NCBI RefSeq assembly: GCF_015291665.1
Contig: NZ_CP030048.1
Coordinates: 4,526,001 to 4,590,000, forward strand
DNA from: Bradyrhizobium sp. CCBAU 53338
Lineage (GTDB): Bacteria > Pseudomonadota > Alphaproteobacteria > Rhizobiales > Xanthobacteraceae
DNA length: 64,000 bases
Direction of reading: 5' to 3'
A program made the position numbers and the translations under genes. Position 1 is the first letter of the stretch. Each line of letters starts with the position of its first letter. The notes under the pieces are model-generated. The model worked only from the letters and a program-made list of their open reading frames with translations. It searched no databases and was not told the origin of the DNA. Below are positions 43,894 to 53,703 of the stretch, piece by piece.

Positions 43894-44089
43894 CAGTCAT
43901 CTCCTGTTGCCCGGCAACCCGCCGGAAGCGGCATCGCTTCTCGCGATTGGACGACAGCGAGCCATGACTGCACGAAGGCATCCAGTTCCGTATCTGAACC
44001 CCAGCGGTACAGATTCTGTACTGGCCAATCCATCGACTTCCTCCTAGCCTCACGAGCTCGGAAATGACTGGCCGAAAGGAAGCGATCGA

Positions 44090-44788
44090 ATGTCGGATGG
44101 CGGCTACAATCAGTTCTGCCCAGTTTCGATGGCAGCCGAGGTCATTTGCTCTCGCTGGACGCTGCTTGTCGTGCGCGAGCTGGTGATGGGATCGACCCGG
44201 TTCAACGAGCTGCGGCGAGGCGTGCCCAGCATGTCGCCTGCCCTTCTGTCCAAGCGGCTCAAAGAGCTCGAAGCCGCGGGCATCGTCACCCGCGTCGCCG
44301 CCGAGCGCGAGTCCGGCGTCCACGAATATCATCTCACCGAAGCGGGGACCGAGCTGCGTCCAATCATCGAAGCCATCGGCGCCTGGGGCCACAGATGGGT
44401 GACGACAGAAGCAACCTTGAAGAACCTCGATGCCAACCTCTTGATGTGGGACGTCAGGCGAACTCTCAATACCGATCCGATGCCGCCACGCCGCAACACC
44501 ATCCAGTTCATTTTCAAGGACAGACCCAATTCGGAGCGCAACTATTGGCTGATCGTGGAGCCGAACAGGGACGTCGACCTCTGCCTCGTCGATCCAGGCT
44601 TCGATGTCGATCTCTACGTGTCAACGGATCTTCAATCGATGACCGAGATTTGGCTTGGATACGCAACTGCCGACCAGATGTCGGATGATGGTCGGCTTGT
44701 CCTGACCGGGAGCAGCAAGCTGGCCACAAACCTCCGCGCTTGGTTGAAGCTCAGCGTGTACGCCAATTTCGAGAAGAAAGTGGCCTAA
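44090..44788 (+). CDS. HxlR family regulator with C-terminal sterol-carrier-like domain
   Basis: A 232-residue transcriptional regulator. The N-terminal HxlR winged helix is FCPVSMAAEVICSRWTLLVVRELVMGSTRFNELRRGVPSMSPALLSKRLKELEAAGIV (about 8-65). Unlike short HxlR proteins it carries ~110 further residues (NTIQFIFKDRPNSERNYWLIVEPNRDVDLCLVDPGFDVDLYVSTDLQSMTEIWLG) of the SCP2-like kind, perhaps a ligand pocket. AAGGAAG precedes the ATG. It diverges from the methyltransferase gene, its likely target. Confidence 0.9.
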   Translation: MSDGGYNQFCPVSMAAEVICSRWTLLVVRELVMGSTRFNELRRGVPSMSPALLSKRLKELEAAGIVTRVAAERESGVHEYHLTEAGTELRPIIEAIGAWGHRWVTTEATLKNLDANLLMWDVRRTLNTDPMPPRRNTIQFIFKDRPNSERNYWLIVEPNRDVDLCLVDPGFDVDLYVSTDLQSMTEIWLGYATADQMSDDGRLVLTGSSKLATNLRAWLKLSVYANFEKKVA

Positions 44789-44836
44789 GGCTGGGGCTTT
44801 CCGGACGAGTTGCAGCGCCGATGATCGCTGCGCGTC

Positions 44837-45517
44837 CTAACCGCGCCCCCGAAATCCCGTCGCCAGCACGTAACGCTCGGACGAATCCTGCCGGCTCGCC
44901 GCCGGCTTCACATGGCGTACCGTCGCAAAATCGCGCTTGAGCTGCGCGAGCAGATCGGCATCGGCGCCGCTCTGGAACGTCTTGGCGAGGAACGTGCCGC
45001 CGGGCTTGAGCACATCGCAGGCAAACGCAGCCGCGGTCTCGACCAGGCCGACGATGCGGAGTTGGTCGGTCTTTCGGTGGCCGGTGGTATTGGCGGCCAT
45101 GTCGGACATCACGATATCGGCGCCGCCGCCCAGCATGGCTGTAAGCTTTTCCGGCGCGTCGTTGTCCATGAAGTCGAGCTGCGCAAAGTCGACGCCGGGA
45201 ATCCCGGGCATCTCCAGCAGGTCGATCGCGACGACCTTGCCCTTGCCATCGACCGAGCCGACGCGCTTGGCGGCGATCTGGCTCCAGCCGCCGGGGGCTG
45301 CGCCGAGATCGACCACGGCCATGCCGGGCTTGAGCAGGCGGAACTTGTCGTCGATCTCGAGCAGCTTGAACGCTGCGCGCGAGCGATAGCCCGCGGCCTT
45401 GGCCTTGGCCACATAGGGATCGTTGAGCTGCCGCTCCAGCCAGAGCTTGGACGACAATTTGCGCTTGCCGCCGGTCTTGACCTGGACGTGCAAGCGGCCG
45501 GTGGTGTCTTTCGCCAT
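44837..45517 (-). CDS. rlmE: 23S rRNA (U2552) 2'-O-methyltransferase RlmE (RrmJ/FtsJ)
   Basis: A 226-residue RNA ribose methyltransferase acting on the 50S subunit. Motif I is [21 protein letters not shown], and the catalytic K-D-K-E residues are represented by the Lys in [14 protein letters not shown], the Asp in [18 protein letters not shown], the Lys in [10 protein letters not shown] and the Glu in [13 protein letters not shown]. The position one base after ppx matches the usual alphaproteobacterial order. A basic N-terminal tail precedes the fold. Confidence 0.94.
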   Translation of the reverse strand: MAKDTTGRLHVQVKTGGKRKLSSKLWLERQLNDPYVAKAKAAGYRSRAAFKLLEIDDKFRLLKPGMAVVDLGAAPGGWSQIAAKRVGSVDGKGKVVAIDLLEMPGIPGVDFAQLDFMDNDAPEKLTAMLGGGADIVMSDMAANTTGHRKTDQLRIVGLVETAAAFACDVLKPGGTFLAKTFQSGADADLLAQLKRDFATVRHVKPAASRQDSSERYVLATGFRGRG

Positions 45518-45518
45518 C

Positions 45519-46589
45519 TCACCAGCTCCTGAGTGCGCCGTCCTCGCGCATCATCTCGACCAGCATGCCCTCGCGCAGGCCGCGATCGGCGACGCGCAGG
45601 CGCGGCAGCGGGAACGCGCGCCTGATCGCATCGAGGATGGCGCAGCCGGCCAGAACGAGATCGGCGCGCTCGACGCTGATGCAGCTGTTGTTGGCGCGGT
45701 CCTCATAGCTCATGCCGAGCAGCTTGTTGATGGTCGCGGTGATGTCGGTATCGTTCATCCAGATGCTGTCGATGCGGCGGCGGTCGTAGCGCAGGAGATT
45801 GAGATGGATACCGGCGAGCGTCGTCACGGTGCCTGACGTGCCGAGCAGATGCATGTCGGTGAGATCGCGGCCGTGTTGCTCAGCGAAGGGCGCGACGTGG
45901 CTTGCGACCGCGCGCTCCATCGCAGTGTAGATTTCGGGCGTCACGTCGCGGCCGCCGAACTGTTCGGCGAGGGTGACCACACCGTAGGGGATCGACATCC
46001 ATGCCTTGATGCGCGGCTCCGGATTTTGCGGGTCGCGCTCGATCCGCACCAGCTCGGTCGAGCCGCCGCCGATGTCGAACAGGATCGCGCCGCGGCCCTT
46101 CGGATCGACCAGCGGCGAGCAGCCGAGCATGGCGAGCGAGGCTTCGGTCTCGCGGTCGATCACCTCGAGCTCGATGCCGGTCTCGGCCGCGACGCGGCTG
46201 CGGAAGCCTTCCGCGTTCGAGGCGGCGCGGCAGGCTTCGGTCGCGATCAGCCGCAAACGCTTGGCCTTGCGCAGGTTGATCTTGTCCCGGCAAATGCTGA
46301 GCGCGGCGATGGCGCGATCGATAGCAGCCTCGCTGATGCACCCCGTCGCCGAGACGCCCTCGCCGAGCCGGATGATCCGCGAGAAGGAATCGACCACGCG
46401 AAAGCCATCGTGGGTCGGACAGGCGATCAGGAGCCTGCAATTGTTGGTGCCGAGGTCCAGCGCCGCATAGACGCCGGTTCCCGCTTGCGCGGGGACGGCC
46501 GGTTCAGTGGCCAATGCCACCGCCGCCATCGACCCCTCCAGCTCACCGTGCGGCCCATGGCCGTCGCGGAGCCGCGTGTGGTCATTCAT
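45519..46589 (-). CDS. ppx: Exopolyphosphatase / guanosine pentaphosphate phosphatase, Ppx/GppA family
   Basis: Hydrolyses polyphosphate or pppGpp. The 356-residue protein has the ASKHA fold: phosphate loop 1 [15 protein letters not shown] (about 43-57), the [11 protein letters not shown] region, catalytic Glu in [17 protein letters not shown], and phosphate loop 2 [14 protein letters not shown]. It is the short two-domain form lacking the C-terminal HD domain, common in alphaproteobacteria. The first ~40 residues are a low-conservation tail, so the start is uncertain. Followed by rlmE after one base. Confidence 0.92.
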   Translation of the reverse strand: MNDHTRLRDGHGPHGELEGSMAAVALATEPAVPAQAGTGVYAALDLGTNNCRLLIACPTHDGFRVVDSFSRIIRLGEGVSATGCISEAAIDRAIAALSICRDKINLRKAKRLRLIATEACRAASNAEGFRSRVAAETGIELEVIDRETEASLAMLGCSPLVDPKGRGAILFDIGGGSTELVRIERDPQNPEPRIKAWMSIPYGVVTLAEQFGGRDVTPEIYTAMERAVASHVAPFAEQHGRDLTDMHLLGTSGTVTTLAGIHLNLLRYDRRRIDSIWMNDTDITATINKLLGMSYEDRANNSCISVERADLVLAGCAILDAIRRAFPLPRLRVADRGLREGMLVEMMREDGALRSW

Positions 46590-46799
46590 ACAAACTGTCT
46601 TTCCACGACCCTAAGGGTCGATCCGGAATTGCTTTTTCGCCTGAAACATTAGCAGCGCGGCTGACATGCGCAACAACGCATCACAATGGGACCATGTCCA
46701 TTCGTGCGTTGTCGTGAACGCGGTGGCGGGTTATCTGAGAGATCCCGGTCTCGAAGGCGCCCATAAAACGCGCAATTGCCGGCTTTTCAGGTCATTTCC

Positions 46800-49169
46800 A
46801 TGCAAGAACACACCAAATCCTCGACGCTCGAAAACGCTATTGCACTGCAAAAATACGGCGTCGGGCAGCCGGTCCGCCGCAAGGAAGACGACACGCTGGT
46901 GCGCGGCAAGGGCCGCTACACCGACGATTTCAACCTGCCCGGCCAGGCCTATGCCGTGATCGTCCGCTCGACCCACGCTCACGGAATCATCCGCGGCATC
47001 GGCACCGACGCCGCCAAGGCAATGCCGGGCGTGCTGGGCGTGTGGACCGGCAAGGACATCGATGCCGCCGGCTATGGCCCCTTCACCTGCGGCCTGCCGC
47101 TGAAGAACCGTGACGGCTCACCCCTGCTCCAGACCAACCGCCACCCGCTGGCAACCGACAAGGTCCGCTTCGTCGGCGACCCCGTCGCCTTCGTCGTGGC
47201 GGAGACGCTGGCGCAGGCCCGCGATGCGGCCGAAGCCGTCGAGCTCGACATCGAGCCGCTGCCGGCGGTGACCGATCCCGAGGAAGCCGCCAAGCCCGGC
47301 GCGCCGCAGCTCTACGACCACATCCCGAACAATGTCGCGCTCGACTATCACTATGGCGACATGGAGAAGGTGAACGCCGCCTTCGCCAGCGCCGCCCACG
47401 TCACCAGGATCGACATCGAGAACACCCGCGTCGCCGTGGTCTCGATGGAGCCGCGGGTCGGTCTTGCCTCCTACGACAAGGCCACCGAGCGCTACACCAT
47501 CCAGATGCCGACGCAGGGCGTCGCGGGCAACCGCGCCAACCTCGCCAAGAACCTGAAAGTGCCGAACGAGAAAGTGCGGATCCTCACCGCCAATGTCGGC
47601 GGCTCCTTCGGCATGAAGAACGTCAACTACCCCGAATACATGTGCATCCTGTATGCGGCGAAGGCGCTGGGACGCCCGGTGAAATGGCTCGACGAGCGCT
47701 CCACCAGCTTTCTTTCCGACAGCCACGGTCGCGCGCAGAAAATCCATGCCGAGCTCGCGCTCGATGCCGAGGGGCATTTCCTCGCGGCGAAACTCTCCGG
47801 CTACGGCAATCTCGGCGCCTACATCACCGGCGTTGCGCCGGGGCCGCTGTCGCTCAACACCGGCAAGAACTTTTCCAGCGTCTACCGCACGCCGCTGATG
47901 GGCGTCGACATCAAGACGGTGCTGACCAACACCACGCTGATGGGCGCCTATCGCGGCGCCGGCCGGCCCGAGGCCAACTACTACATGGAGCGGTTGATCG
48001 ACCGTGCCGCCGACGAGATGGGCATCAACCGGCTGACGATGCGCAAGCGCAACTTCATCAAGCCGAACCAGATGCCGTTTCCGGCGTCATCAGGCGTCAC
48101 CTATGACAGCGGTGACTTCCAGTCCGTGTTCAACAAGGCGCTGGAAATCTCCGACCACGAGAACTTTGCCAAGCGCAAGAAGGAGAGCAAGAAGGCCGGC
48201 AAGCTGCGCGGCATCGCGGTCGGCTCCTATCTCGAGGTCACCGCGCCGCCGAGCCCCGAACTCGGCAAGATCGTGTTCGACCCCGACGGCAGCGTGCAGC
48301 TGATCACCGGCACGCTGGATTACGGCCAGGGCCACGCGACGCCGTTCGCGCAGGTGCTGTGCGCACAGCTTGGCGTTCCCTTCGAGAGCGTGAAGCTGGT
48401 GCAGGGCGACAGCGACATCGTGCACACCGGCAACGGCACCGGCGGCTCGCGCTCGATCACCGCGACCGGGCAAGCCATCGTGGAATCCTCGAAGCTCGTC
48501 ATCGAGAAGGGCAAGCGCGCCGCCGCGCACATGCTGGAGGCATCCGAAGCCGACATCGAGTTTGCCGACGGCAGCTTCACCATCGCCGGCACCGACCGCA
48601 GCATCGACATCATGGAGCTCGCCAAGAAGCTGCATGACGGCAAGGTGCCGGACGGCGTGCCTGACTCGCTCGACGTCGATCACACCAGCGAGCCGATTCC
48701 GTCGGCCTTCCCGAACGGCTGCCACGTCGCCGAGGTCGAGGTCGATCCCGAGACCGGCGTGGTGCAGATCGTGCGTTACAGCGCGGTCAACGACTTCGGC
48801 ACCGTCATCAACCCGATGCTGGTCGCTGGCCAGCTTCACGGCGGCGTCGTCCAGGGCATCGGCCAGGCGCTGATGGAGCATGTCCGCTACGACGAGAGCG
48901 GCCAACCGATCACGGGCTCCCTGATGGACTATGCGCTGCCCCGCGCCGAGGACGTCCCGTTCATGGAGGTCGGTGACCATCCGGTGCCGGCCAAGAGCAA
49001 TCCCCTGGGCACCAAGGGCTGCGGCGAAGCCGGCTGCGCCGGCAGCCTGTCCACGGTGGTGAACGCGGTGGTGGATGCACTCTCGGACTACGGCATCAAG
49101 CACATCGACATGCCGCTGACCCCGGAGCGCGTCTGGCGCGCGATCCAGGATGCGAAGGGCGCGGCGTAA
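46800..49169 (+). CDS. Xanthine dehydrogenase family molybdenum subunit, CoxL-like (form II)
   Basis: A 789-residue molybdenum-cofactor hydroxylase large subunit. The N-terminal domain begins GVGQPVRRKEDDTLVRGKGRYTDDFNLPGQAYAVIVRSTHAHG, and the MoCo half has NVGGSFGMKN, GAYRGAGRPEANYYMERLID and GDSDIVHTGNGTGGSRS. AYRGAGR at the active-site loop is the form II (putative) CO dehydrogenase signature, not the form I AYxCSFR, so an unknown aldehyde, purine or aromatic substrate is more likely than CO. No medium (FAD) or small (2Fe-2S) subunit genes are adjacent. Start 46800 has AGGTC upstream; eight more residues are possible. Confidence 0.9.
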   Translation: MQEHTKSSTLENAIALQKYGVGQPVRRKEDDTLVRGKGRYTDDFNLPGQAYAVIVRSTHAHGIIRGIGTDAAKAMPGVLGVWTGKDIDAAGYGPFTCGLPLKNRDGSPLLQTNRHPLATDKVRFVGDPVAFVVAETLAQARDAAEAVELDIEPLPAVTDPEEAAKPGAPQLYDHIPNNVALDYHYGDMEKVNAAFASAAHVTRIDIENTRVAVVSMEPRVGLASYDKATERYTIQMPTQGVAGNRANLAKNLKVPNEKVRILTANVGGSFGMKNVNYPEYMCILYAAKALGRPVKWLDERSTSFLSDSHGRAQKIHAELALDAEGHFLAAKLSGYGNLGAYITGVAPGPLSLNTGKNFSSVYRTPLMGVDIKTVLTNTTLMGAYRGAGRPEANYYMERLIDRAADEMGINRLTMRKRNFIKPNQMPFPASSGVTYDSGDFQSVFNKALEISDHENFAKRKKESKKAGKLRGIAVGSYLEVTAPPSPELGKIVFDPDGSVQLITGTLDYGQGHATPFAQVLCAQLGVPFESVKLVQGDSDIVHTGNGTGGSRSITATGQAIVESSKLVIEKGKRAAAHMLEASEADIEFADGSFTIAGTDRSIDIMELAKKLHDGKVPDGVPDSLDVDHTSEPIPSAFPNGCHVAEVEVDPETGVVQIVRYSAVNDFGTVINPMLVAGQLHGGVVQGIGQALMEHVRYDESGQPITGSLMDYALPRAEDVPFMEVGDHPVPAKSNPLGTKGCGEAGCAGSLSTVVNAVVDALSDYGIKHIDMPLTPERVWRAIQDAKGAA

Positions 49170-49194
49170 GCGACTGCTGTCTCCAACGCCACAC

Positions 49195-49296
49195 TGTCAT
49201 CGCCCGCGAAGGCGGGCGATCCAGTACTCCGAGACAGTCATGATCGACCGAGAAGCCGCGGCGTACTGGATTCCCCGCCTTCGCGGGGAATGACAC
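49195..49296. repeat. Dispersed intergenic repeat, copy 3
   Basis: Nearly the same element as at 39040-39144: TGTCATCGCCCGCGAAGGCG, GGCGATCCAGTACTCC, variable middle, GCGGCGTACTGGAT, CCCCGCCTTCGCGGGG and AATGACACC. It occupies most of the 162-base gap between the convergent CoxL-like and hotdog genes. Confidence 0.8.
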
Positions 49297-49331
49297 CGAG
49301 TGTGCGTGCGGGGTGTGCCCCTTCCGGCGCG

Positions 49332-50132
49332 CTACGCCGCAGCCTGCTCGCGCGGCTGGTAGATCGCGGTGTGCTGGCAATGTGCAATCGGCGTCGTTCC
49401 ATTGGCCACGACCAGCGCGTCGAGCTCGACGAAGCGGTGCCCCTTCTTCTCGTAATTCGCAGCGACCTTCGCTCGCGCGGTGATCTCATCGCCGGTGCGC
49501 GCGGCGGACAAGAGCTGCATGCGGCTGCCGACGTGAATCCAAGGGCCCAGAATGGTGTTGTCGACCAGCACGCGGTTCATCACGCGCTGGATCAGTCCGG
49601 GATGGCCGAGCCCTTCGCGCGCGAAGACCGGATCGGTCTCCCTGACATCGGCAAGATAGTCGGTGGCCGCCTGCCCGGCCCAGCGGCGCGGCGTGGTGCC
49701 CAGCCATTTGCCTGTCTCGAACGTCGCGGGGCTGACCGGTTTGCGCTCGGCGACGGCGGGGACCTCGACATAGTCACTCAGTGACACCGCCGGCGCAGCC
49801 GCCGGCAGCGACGCAGTCCCGGTCGCGCACAGCTCGGTGCGACTGAAAACCTCGATCGTGAGCAGGCCGTTGTGCTCGGTGGCGTCGACATCGGCGGTCT
49901 CGCCATCATAGACCGGCTTGATGAAGCGGGCTTCGATCAGCCCGCGCGACAGGAAATCGCGGCCCCAGCGGGCCACCGGCACGTGCATCATGTAGGCGAA
50001 GACATCGACGCCCGGGACCAGCCCGCCGGAGAAGCCGAAGCGGCGCGCCACCGTGTCGTCGTGCATCTTGTTTTCGGACTGTTTGGCGGTGTTGTAGGCC
50101 TCGACGCGCCAGGTTTCGAGCCGGTTCGGCAT
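49332..50132 (-). CDS. Hotdog-fold hydratase-like protein (MaoC-like)
   Basis: A 266-residue protein that appears to hold two hotdog halves: the first with [37 protein letters not shown] (a MaoC-like active-site region with Asp and the helix [12 protein letters not shown]), the second ending VNRVLV-like [48 protein letters not shown]. Family members act as acyl-CoA hydratases or thioesterases; the catalytic residues are not a perfect match, so function is open. Start 50132 has GAGGGGAAG upstream. It converges on the CoxL-like gene. Confidence 0.75.
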   Translation of the reverse strand: MPNRLETWRVEAYNTAKQSENKMHDDTVARRFGFSGGLVPGVDVFAYMMHVPVARWGRDFLSRGLIEARFIKPVYDGETADVDATEHNGLLTIEVFSRTELCATGTASLPAAAPAVSLSDYVEVPAVAERKPVSPATFETGKWLGTTPRRWAGQAATDYLADVRETDPVFAREGLGHPGLIQRVMNRVLVDNTILGPWIHVGSRMQLLSAARTGDEITARAKVAANYEKKGHRFVELDALVVANGTTPIAHCQHTAIYQPREQAAA

Positions 50133-50239
50133 GGCTTGGCTTCCCCTCAGTTCTTGTTGTTTCAGAGCTGATCGTAGGCCCCGGGGAACACCGGTCAATC
50201 CCCTCGCCTTTGCGGCCCGAATGGGGTACCACGCGGCGA

Positions 50240-50731
50240 ATGACTGACACCCCCACCCGCATCTATGTCGATGCCGACGCCTGCCCGGTGAAGGACGAGA
50301 TTTATCGCGTCGCGCTCCGGCACGGCGTGCCCGTCAGCGTGGTCGCCGGCAATTTTATCCGCGTGCCGCAGGACCCGCTGATCGAGCGCATCGCCGCGGG
50401 CGCTGGGATGGACGCGGCCGACGACTGGATCGCCGAACGGGCGAGGCCCGGCGACGTCGTTGTCACGTCGGACATTCCGCTGGCGAGCCGCTGCGTGAAA
50501 GCCGGAGCCGACGTGATCGCGCCGAACGGCAAGCCGTTTACGGAAGAGTCGATCGGCATGACGCTGGCCGTGCGCAACCTGATGACGGATTTGCGCTCGG
50601 CCGGCGAAGTCACCGGCGGCCCGCGCTCGTTCTCGCCCCGGGACCGCTCCGCCTTCCTCTCGGCGCTCGATCAGACGCTGCGCCGGATCCAGCGCCGCCG
50701 TGCCGACCAGGCCGCCACGAGTCAGGGCTAG
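50240..50731 (+). CDS. YaiI/YqxD (DUF188) family protein
   Basis: A 163-residue protein of the YaiI/YqxD family with a PIN-like nuclease fold. The signature is [31 protein letters not shown] at the N-terminus, and further acidic sites lie in [31 protein letters not shown]. Biochemical function unknown. The ATG at 50240 starts the conserved region directly; ten more residues would be possible. The ABC-F gene starts 2 bases after its stop. Confidence 0.92.
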   Translation: MTDTPTRIYVDADACPVKDEIYRVALRHGVPVSVVAGNFIRVPQDPLIERIAAGAGMDAADDWIAERARPGDVVVTSDIPLASRCVKAGADVIAPNGKPFTEESIGMTLAVRNLMTDLRSAGEVTGGPRSFSPRDRSAFLSALDQTLRRIQRRRADQAATSQG

Positions 50732-50733
50732 TC

Positions 50734-52545
50734 ATGGCACCCCCGCTGATCCAACTGAAAGACATCAAGCTGACCTTTGGCGGCACGCCGCTGCTGTCGG
50801 GCGTCGAGCTCAATGTCGCGCCGTCCGAACGCGTCTGCCTGATCGGCCGCAACGGCTCCGGTAAATCGACGCTGCTCAGAATTGCAGCCGGCCTGGTCGA
50901 GCCCGATGACGGTACGCGCTTCGTGCAGCCCGGCGCGACGGTCCGCTATCTGCCGCAGGAGCCCGACTTCGGCGAGTACAAGACCACGCTGGCCTACGTC
51001 GAATCCGGGCTCGCCCCCGGCGACGATCAGCACCAGGCGCGCTATCTGCTCGAGCAGCTCGGCCTGACCGGCGAGGAGAACCCGCATAATCTCTCCGGCG
51101 GCGAGGCGCGCCGCGCAGCGTTGGCCTATGTGCTCGCGCCCTCGCCCGACATCCTGCTGCTGGACGAGCCGACCAACCATCTCGATCTCTCCACCATCGA
51201 ATGGCTGGAAAAGGAGCTCGACTCCCGGCGCAGCGCGCTTGTCATCATCAGCCACGACCGCCGCTTCCTCACCAATCTCTCGCGCTCCACCGCCTGGCTC
51301 GACCGCGGCAAGATCAAGCAGATCGATCGCGGCTTTGCCTCGTTCGAGACCTGGCGCGACGAGGTGCTGGCGGAGGAGGAACGCGATCAGCACAAGCTCG
51401 ACCGCAAGATCGTCGACGAGGAGCACTGGCTGCGCCACGGCGTCTCCGGCCGCCGCAAGCGCAACGTCAAGCGGCTCGCCAATCTGCATGCGCTACGCGA
51501 CCAGCGCCGCAATTATCGCGGCACCGCCGGCACCGCCAGTCTCGCAGCCGCTGAAGCCGAGCAATCCGGCAAGCTGGTGATCGAGGCCAAGGGCATCAGC
51601 AAGGCCTATGGCGATCGCGTGATCGTCGACAATTTCTCCACCCGCATCCAGCGCGGCGACCGGCTCGGCATCATCGGCCCGAACGGCGCCGGCAAGACCA
51701 CGCTGGTCAATCTCTTGACCGGTGCTGCGCAACCAGATTCCGGCACGGTACGGTTAGGAGCCAATCTCGAGACCGCCACGCTCGACCAGCATCGTGAAAG
51801 CCTCGATCCCAAGTCGACGCTGGCCGAGGCGCTGACCGGCGGTCGTGGCGATCAAATCATGGTCGGCGGCAAGCCGAAGCACGTCGTCGGCTACATGAAG
51901 GACTTCCTGTTCGGCCAGGAGCAGCGTGGCACGCCGGTGGAGGTGCTCTCTGGCGGTGAGCGCGGTCGGCTGATGCTGGCGCGCGCGCTGGCGAAGCCCT
52001 CGAACCTCCTGGTGCTGGACGAGCCGACCAACGATCTCGATCTCGAGACGCTCGACGTGCTCGAGGAGATGCTCGGCGACTACGAGGGCACGGTCATCCT
52101 GATCAGCCACGACCGCGACTTCCTCGATCGCGTCGTCACCTCCGTGATCGCGCCGGAGGGCAACGGCAAGTGGATCGAATATGCCGGCGGCTACAGCGAC
52201 ATGCTGGCGCAACGCGGCACGGACCTCAAGCGCGAGACCACGAAAGCGCAGCCGACCGCAGAGAAAAAGGAGGAGCGCGTTGCTGCGCCCGCCTCCGCGC
52301 CGAAGCGCAAGCTGAGCTTCAACGAGAAGCACGCGCTGGAAACGCTGCCGCAGAAGATGGAATCGTTGCAGGCCGACATCGCCAAGCTGCAGCGCGTGCT
52401 TGACGATCCCAATCTCTATGCAAAAGATCGCAAGAAATTCGACGATACCTCGGCCGCCATCGCCAGGGCACATGAAGACCTGTCCGCAGCCGAAGAGCGC
52501 TGGCTCGAACTCGAAATGCTCCGCGAAGAGATAGAACAGGCTTGA
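50734..52545 (+). CDS. uup: ABC-F family ATPase (Uup-like)
   Basis: A soluble 603-residue protein with two ABC domains and no membrane part, the ABC-F class that acts on ribosomes or DNA structures. Domain 1: Walker A GRNGSGKSTL, signature NLSGGEARRAALAYVL, Walker B ILLLDEPTNHLDL. Domain 2: Walker A GPNGAGKTTL, signature VLSGGERGRLMLARAL, Walker B LLVLDEPTNDLDL. A basic linker lies between (about 220-265) and a coiled-coil C-terminal domain of ~80 residues follows, as in Uup. Located between the YaiI and PLP-enzyme genes, 2-3 bases from each, so one operon. Confidence 0.94.
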   Translation: MAPPLIQLKDIKLTFGGTPLLSGVELNVAPSERVCLIGRNGSGKSTLLRIAAGLVEPDDGTRFVQPGATVRYLPQEPDFGEYKTTLAYVESGLAPGDDQHQARYLLEQLGLTGEENPHNLSGGEARRAALAYVLAPSPDILLLDEPTNHLDLSTIEWLEKELDSRRSALVIISHDRRFLTNLSRSTAWLDRGKIKQIDRGFASFETWRDEVLAEEERDQHKLDRKIVDEEHWLRHGVSGRRKRNVKRLANLHALRDQRRNYRGTAGTASLAAAEAEQSGKLVIEAKGISKAYGDRVIVDNFSTRIQRGDRLGIIGPNGAGKTTLVNLLTGAAQPDSGTVRLGANLETATLDQHRESLDPKSTLAEALTGGRGDQIMVGGKPKHVVGYMKDFLFGQEQRGTPVEVLSGGERGRLMLARALAKPSNLLVLDEPTNDLDLETLDVLEEMLGDYEGTVILISHDRDFLDRVVTSVIAPEGNGKWIEYAGGYSDMLAQRGTDLKRETTKAQPTAEKKEERVAAPASAPKRKLSFNEKHALETLPQKMESLQADIAKLQRVLDDPNLYAKDRKKFDDTSAAIARAHEDLSAAEERWLELEMLREEIEQA

Positions 52546-52548
52546 CCC

Positions 52549-53628
52549 ATGACCACTCCCCTCGCCGCAAAAATCGCCCGCGAATACGGCACGCCCTGCG
52601 CCGTCATCGACATGGACAGGGTCGAGCGCAACATTGCGCGCATCCAGAAGGCCTGCGACGACGCCGGCATCGCCAACCGGCCGCATATCAAGACGCACAA
52701 GAACCCGACGATCGCAAAGATGCAGGTCGCGGCCGGCGCCAAGGGCATCACCTGCCAGAAGATCGGCGAGGCCGAGATCATGGCCAATGCCGGCATCGAC
52801 GACATCCTGATCAGCTACAATCTGCTCGGCGAGGAAAAGATGGCGCGGCTCGGCGCGCTCAATGCCAAGACCAGGATGACGGTCGCCGCCGACAATTCGA
52901 CCGTCGTTGCCGGACTGCCCAAGGCCGCCGCGGCCTCGGGCCGTCCGCTCTCGGTCGTGGTCGAATGCGATACGGGGCGCAAGCGCGCGGGCGTCGAGAC
53001 GCCGGCGGAAGCGATCGCGCTGGCGCGCGAGATCGCCGCGTCGAAGGGGCTCGAATTTGCCGGCTTCATGCTCTACCCGACCGAGACTGGCTGGGGCGAT
53101 GCGCAGAAATTCTTCGACGAGGCACTGGCCGGCGTGCGCGCGCACGGGCTGGACGCCAAGATCGTCTCGACCGGCGGCACACCGAACCTGGTCAACATCG
53201 GCAAGCTCAGGGGCGGCACCGAGCATCGCTTCGGAACCTATATTTACAACGACCGCATGCAGGTCGCAGCCGGCTCCGCCACCTGGGACGATTGCGCGCT
53301 GCACGTCTATTCGACGGTGGTGAGCCGCGCCGCCCCCGAGCGCGGCATTCTCGATGCCGGCTCGAAGACATTGACGACCGACACCGGCGGCCTCGACGGC
53401 CACGGCCTGATCCTCGAGCACCCCGAGGCCAAGATCGCCAAATTCGCAGAGGAGCACGGCTTCCTCGACCTCTCCCGCAGCAACACACGCCCGAATGTCG
53501 GCGATGTCGTCCGCATCGTGCCGAACCACGTCTGCGTCGTCGTCAACATGATGGACGAGGTGGTGATGGTCCGCGGCGATGAGATCATCGGCACGCTTCC
53601 GGTGGCGGCGCGCGGGAAGTTGCGATAG
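52549..53628 (+). CDS. DSD1 family PLP enzyme (D-threonine-aldolase / D-serine-dehydratase-like)
   Basis: A 359-residue fold-type III PLP enzyme. The PLP lysine is expected at K48 in RPHIKTHKNPTIAKMQV; VVVECDTGRKRAGVETPAEAIALA and TGGTPNLVNIGKLRGGTEHRFGTYIYND form the barrel's phosphate and cofactor side; the C-terminal beta domain ends with PNHVCVVVNMMDE, whose His and Cys are metal ligands in this family. It probably acts on a D-3-hydroxyamino acid such as D-threonine. Third gene of the YaiI-ABC-F operon, 3 bases after it. Confidence 0.92.
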   Translation: MTTPLAAKIAREYGTPCAVIDMDRVERNIARIQKACDDAGIANRPHIKTHKNPTIAKMQVAAGAKGITCQKIGEAEIMANAGIDDILISYNLLGEEKMARLGALNAKTRMTVAADNSTVVAGLPKAAAASGRPLSVVVECDTGRKRAGVETPAEAIALAREIAASKGLEFAGFMLYPTETGWGDAQKFFDEALAGVRAHGLDAKIVSTGGTPNLVNIGKLRGGTEHRFGTYIYNDRMQVAAGSATWDDCALHVYSTVVSRAAPERGILDAGSKTLTTDTGGLDGHGLILEHPEAKIAKFAEEHGFLDLSRSNTRPNVGDVVRIVPNHVCVVVNMMDEVVMVRGDEIIGTLPVAARGKLR

Positions 53629-53644
53629 CGCACCGGTCTCTCTC

Positions 53645-53700
53645 CGTCATTGCGAGGCGCCCTTGTGACGAAGCAATCCAGTCTGGATTGCGTCGCTGCG
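53645..53700. repeat. Short dispersed repeat
   Basis: CGTCATTGCGAGG...GACGAAGCAATCCAG then TCTGGATTGCGTCGCTGCGC. The inner GCAATCCAG/CTGGATTGC parts are inverted. This CATTGCGAGG / AAGCAATCCAG element is a common intergenic repeat in Bradyrhizobium and related genera, distinct from the three copies above. Confidence 0.65.
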
Positions 53701-53703
53701 CGG

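Noticed and set aside
46606..46620. Palindrome CGACCCTAAGGGTCG between ppx and the CoxL-like gene
   Set aside because: Short, GC-rich and with no known partner; kept out as likely chance.
51754..53529. A 591-codon open frame on the - strand opposite the ABC-F and PLP-enzyme genes
   Set aside because: Antisense artefact; both genes on the + strand have full sets of motifs.
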